A stretch of DNA of 64,000 nt from Sinomonas gamaensis (GTDB taxonomy: Bacteria; Actinomycetota; Actinomycetes; Actinomycetales; Micrococcaceae): contig NZ_SSCL01000001.1 of NCBI RefSeq assembly GCF_005876955.1, positions 310,001-374,000 on the forward strand. Reading direction: 5' to 3'. Below the pieces are notes generated by a model. The model did no database searches. It was not told where the DNA came from and saw only the letters and a list, made by a program, of their open reading frames with translations. Shown here piece after piece: positions 61,220-64,000 of this stretch. A program made the translations under genes and the position numbers. Position 1 is the first letter of the stretch; each line of letters starts with the position of its first letter.

Positions 61220-62611
61220 GTGAAGAGCGCCGCCGAGAATCTCACGCCCACCCGCGTCAAGCTCAACGTCGAGGTCCCTTTCGACGAGCTCAAGCCGAAC
61301 ATCGACGCGGCGTACAAGCAGGTCGCGGACCAGATCCAGGTCCCCGGCTTCCGCAAGGGCAAGGTTCCGTCCCGCATCATCGACCAGCGCGTGGGCCGCG
61401 GCTACGTCCTCGAGACCGCGATCAACGACGGCCTGAACGACTGGTACCAGCAGGCCGTGGTGGAGACCGGCATCCGTCCGCTCTCGCGCCCCGAGGTCGA
61501 GATCACTGAGGTTCCGGACCCGAGCGCCACCGACGGCCAGCTCACGTTCAGCGTCGAGGTCGACGTCCGCCCGGAGATCGAACTCCCCGAGTACTCGGGC
61601 CTGAAGGTCGACGTTGAGGCGGTGAAGGCCTCCGACGACGATGTGGAGAAGGCTCTCGACGACCTCCGCTCCCGCTTCGGCACCCTCAAGCCGGTCGAGC
61701 GCCCCGCACAGGCAGATGACTTCCTGACGATCGACCTCACCGCCAAGGTGGGCGACGAGGAGGTCGACTCCGCGTCCGGTCTCTCGTACCAGGTCGGCTC
61801 GGGCACGATGCTCGACGGTCTCGACGAGGCTGTCACCGGTCTGAGCGCGGGCGAGGAGGCCATCTTCGAGACGAAGCTCGCGGGTGGCGAGCACGCCGGC
61901 GAGCAGGCTCAGGTGACCGTGAAGGTGACCGCCGTCAAGGAGCGCGAGCTCCCCGAGGCGGACGATGACTTTGCCCAGCTCGCGTCGGAGTTCGACACGA
62001 TCGCCGAACTGCGCGAGGACCTCGCGAAGCAGGCCGCGGACGCGAAGGTCGCCCAGCAGGGCATCGAGGCGCGCGACAAGGTCCTCGACAAGCTCGTCGA
62101 ACTCGTCGAGGTTCCCGTTCCCGACACCGTCATCACTGATCAGGTCGAGGCCCATTTCAACCCCGAGGCCGGCGGCCACGCGGCGGGCGAGGACCACGAC
62201 ACCGAGGAGCACCGCGCCGAGGTCAAGGCCAACACGGAGCGCGCCTTCAAGAACGAGGTCATCCTCGACGCGATCGCCGACAAGGAAGAGATCGGCGTTT
62301 CGCAGAACGAGCTCATCGAGTACCTGATCTCGACCGCCTCGCAGTACGGCATGGACCCGAACCAGTTCGCCCAGATCATGGACCAGTCCGGCCAGGTCCC
62401 GATGATGGTCGGCGAGGTGCGCCGCCGCAAGGCCCTCGCCCATGTCCTCGGCCAGGCAGAGGTGACCGACTCAGAGGGCAACCCCGTGGATCTCTCGGAG
62501 TTCGTCCGGCCGGGCGCCGAGGAGGACGTCGTCGAGGCTTCTGAGGAGTCCTCGGACGAGAGCGCCGCGAACGTCGTCCCGAGCGACGATCCCGCTGCCG
62601 CGAAGTTCTGA
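61220..62611 (+). CDS. tig: Trigger factor
   Basis: Trigger factor is the ribosome-bound chaperone and peptidyl-prolyl isomerase. The 463-residue protein has the ribosome-binding loop '[14 protein letters not shown]' (~45), an FKBP-type domain (~165-250: '[20 protein letters not shown]', '[20 protein letters not shown]') and the C-terminal helical arms. It ends in an acidic Ser/Glu-rich tail ('[20 protein letters not shown]'). The GTG at 61220 has AGGAG nine bases upstream. A terminator follows, then clpP1, the usual order. Confidence 0.95.
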   Translation: MKSAAENLTPTRVKLNVEVPFDELKPNIDAAYKQVADQIQVPGFRKGKVPSRIIDQRVGRGYVLETAINDGLNDWYQQAVVETGIRPLSRPEVEITEVPDPSATDGQLTFSVEVDVRPEIELPEYSGLKVDVEAVKASDDDVEKALDDLRSRFGTLKPVERPAQADDFLTIDLTAKVGDEEVDSASGLSYQVGSGTMLDGLDEAVTGLSAGEEAIFETKLAGGEHAGEQAQVTVKVTAVKERELPEADDDFAQLASEFDTIAELREDLAKQAADAKVAQQGIEARDKVLDKLVELVEVPVPDTVITDQVEAHFNPEAGGHAAGEDHDTEEHRAEVKANTERAFKNEVILDAIADKEEIGVSQNELIEYLISTASQYGMDPNQFAQIMDQSGQVPMMVGEVRRRKALAHVLGQAEVTDSEGNPVDLSEFVRPGAEEDVVEASEESSDESAANVVPSDDPAAAKF

Positions 62612-62625
62612 TCGCGTCGCTTCCT

Positions 62626-62668
62626 GGAGGCCGCCGACCCCGCCTGAGTGCGAGGGCCGGCGGCCTCC
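62626..62668 (+). terminator. Terminator of tig
   Basis: GGAGGCCGCCG and CGGCGGCCTCC pair over 11 bases around a 21-base loop, starting 15 bases past the tig stop codon. Confidence 0.75.
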
Positions 62669-62821
62669 GTCGTTAGAAGGGCGGCGAAGAACGAGGGCTG
62701 CGCGGGGCAGCATGCGCCCAAAGCGAACAGCCGCGCCGTGTGGAACAAAGACACCTCGAAACGGGCTACTGTCCCTGTAGCAGCAATCAGCTTGTGCAGG
62801 AGATCGAGAGGTATCGCCACC

Positions 62822-63442
62822 ATGCAGCAGCCGGAGACCACGCCGCGCCTGGCGGGCCAGCCCGAGGGCAACGGCCAGGACTTCATCTACCAGCGACTCC
62901 TCAAGGAGCGCATCATCTGGCTCGGTTCTGAGGTCAGGGACGACAATGCGAACACCATCTGCTCGCAGCTCCTCCTGCTCTCCGCCGAGGATCCCGAGAA
63001 GGACATCTACCTCTACATCAACTCGCCCGGCGGATCGGTCACCGCGGGCATGGCGATCTACGACACGATGCAGTATGTGCCGAACGACGTGGTGACCGTT
63101 GCGACCGGCCTCGCGGCGTCGATGGGCCAGTTCCTCCTTTCGTCTGGCGCGAAGGGCAAGCGGTACGCCACGCCGCACGCCCGGATCCTCATGCACCAGC
63201 CTTCGGGCGGCATCGGTGGCACGGCCTCGGACATCAAGATCCAGGCCGAGCTGATCCTCCACATGAAGCAGGTCATGGCAGAACTGACGGCCGAGCAGAC
63301 CGGTCAGACGGTCGAGCAGATCCTCAAGGACAACGACCGCGACAAGTGGTTCACGGCCCAGGAGGGGCTCGAGTACGGGTTCTTCGACAAGATCGCCGCG
63401 CGCGCCGGTCACGTCACCGGCGGCGGTGGGACGGACAAGTAA
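62822..63442 (+). CDS. clpP1: ATP-dependent Clp protease proteolytic subunit 1
   Basis: This is one of two ClpP rings of the actinobacterial Clp protease, fed by ClpX or ClpC. The 206-residue serine protease has the full triad: Ser in '[16 protein letters not shown]' (~98), His in '[14 protein letters not shown]' (~123) and Asp in '[11 protein letters not shown]'. The ATG at 62822 has GAGAGG about 10 bases upstream; the longer open frame has no ribosome site. It is followed at 39 bases by clpP2. Confidence 0.95.
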   Translation: MQQPETTPRLAGQPEGNGQDFIYQRLLKERIIWLGSEVRDDNANTICSQLLLLSAEDPEKDIYLYINSPGGSVTAGMAIYDTMQYVPNDVVTVATGLAASMGQFLLSSGAKGKRYATPHARILMHQPSGGIGGTASDIKIQAELILHMKQVMAELTAEQTGQTVEQILKDNDRDKWFTAQEGLEYGFFDKIAARAGHVTGGGGTDK

Positions 63443-63481
63443 GAGACGCCCGCGGCAACGCACGGCAAGAAGGAGCAACAG

Positions 63482-64000
63482 ATGAACTACAACATGGGCG
63501 TCAACCCGGCGGGCCTGCCGACGAGCCGCTACATCCTTCCCCAGTTCGAGGAGCGCACGCCCTACGGCTTCAAGCGCCAGGATCCCTACACCAAGCTGTT
63601 CGAAGACCGCATCATCTTCATGGGCGTCCAGGTGGACGACGCCTCGGCAGATGACATCATGGCCCAGCTGCTGGTCCTCGAGGCGAACGATCCGGACCGC
63701 GACATCACGATGTACATCAACTCGCCGGGCGGCTCCTTCACCGCGATGACCGCCATTTACGACACCATGCAGTTCATCCGTCCGGAAATCCAGACGGTGT
63801 GCCTCGGTATGGCAGCGTCTGCCGCGGCAGTCATCCTTGCGGCCGGCACGCCGGGCAAGCGCCTTGCACTGCCGAACTCGACGGTCATGATCCACCAGCC
63901 CTCCCTGTCCGGCGGTTCGGGCGGCCAGGCGACGGACCTCGAGATCCAGGCACGCGAAGTGCTCCGGATGCGCGAGTGGCTTGAGCAGACCTGGGCCAAG
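63482..64000 (+). CDS. clpP2: ATP-dependent Clp protease proteolytic subunit 2 (3' end off the window)
   Basis: This is the second ClpP subunit, which forms a mixed tetradecamer with ClpP1 in actinobacteria. The 173 visible codons include '[19 protein letters not shown]', the serine in '[16 protein letters not shown]' and the histidine in '[13 protein letters not shown]'. The C-terminal ~35-40 residues, with the aspartate of the triad, lie beyond the edge. The ATG has AAGGAG six bases upstream. Confidence 0.94.
   Translation, partial: MNYNMGVNPAGLPTSRYILPQFEERTPYGFKRQDPYTKLFEDRIIFMGVQVDDASADDIMAQLLVLEANDPDRDITMYINSPGGSFTAMTAIYDTMQFIRPEIQTVCLGMAASAAAVILAAGTPGKRLALPNSTVMIHQPSLSGGSGGQATDLEIQAREVLRMREWLEQTWAK

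Overview
The window is chromosomal DNA from a high-GC actinobacterium. DUF3145, DUF3052 and FasR-type genes, actinobacterial fab gene order, an E1-type pyruvate dehydrogenase, two tandem clpP genes, GT-C mannosyltransferases and TAGACT-like -10 boxes all point to the family Micrococcaceae, of Arthrobacter or Sinomonas type. The genus is inferred from gene content and was not tested.

Positions 1 to about 9118 form an accessory island, probably a defence island. It has lower GC, odd codon use and loose packing. It holds the 3'-truncated (window edge) type I methyltransferase gene hsdM; a 669-residue protein with a HIRAN-like N-terminus, a four-cysteine knuckle and a C-terminal PD-(D/E)xK-like nuclease domain; an 825-residue protein of about nine 43-residue repeats ending in two membrane helices; a DUF3800 protein; and decayed small frames. 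The island's right border falls inside the yifB/comM gene: only the last ~33 codons of yifB survive, just before dprA.

From 9277 on the DNA looks like conserved core chromosome. dprA and xerC are followed by a DUF3145 gene. A fatty-acid synthesis operon, fabD-fabH-acpP-fabF, runs on the minus strand behind its FasR-like regulator, and aceE is upstream of that. Then come DUF3052, a one-Cys peroxiredoxin and tRNA-Val.

Positions 22000-28900 carry an IclR regulator, an MHS-type transporter, three dehydrogenases and 6-phosphogluconate dehydrogenase, which reads as a sugar-acid catabolic locus. Positions 28900-34700 hold a Tat-exported phosphatase, cysE-cysK, msrA, a Nif3-like protein and a coiled-coil protein. 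The RNase P RNA gene, a long GAPDH, peptide deformylase, tRNA-His and oligoribonuclease follow.

Positions 39561-44117 hold three GT-C glycosyltransferases, two of MptB type flanking one of GT87 type, probably for cell-envelope mannan or lipoglycan. After tRNA-Arg and a divergent SSB there is a LacI-controlled sugar operon (Gfo/Idh/MocA, DUF993, TIM-barrel isomerase) and ettA. The last part is housekeeping: thioesterases, truncated haemoglobin, MscS channel, OsmC, PepN, RpiB, Nei-type glycosylase, tRNA-Gly and tRNA-Pro, trigger factor, and clpP1-clpP2, with clpP2 cut by the right edge.
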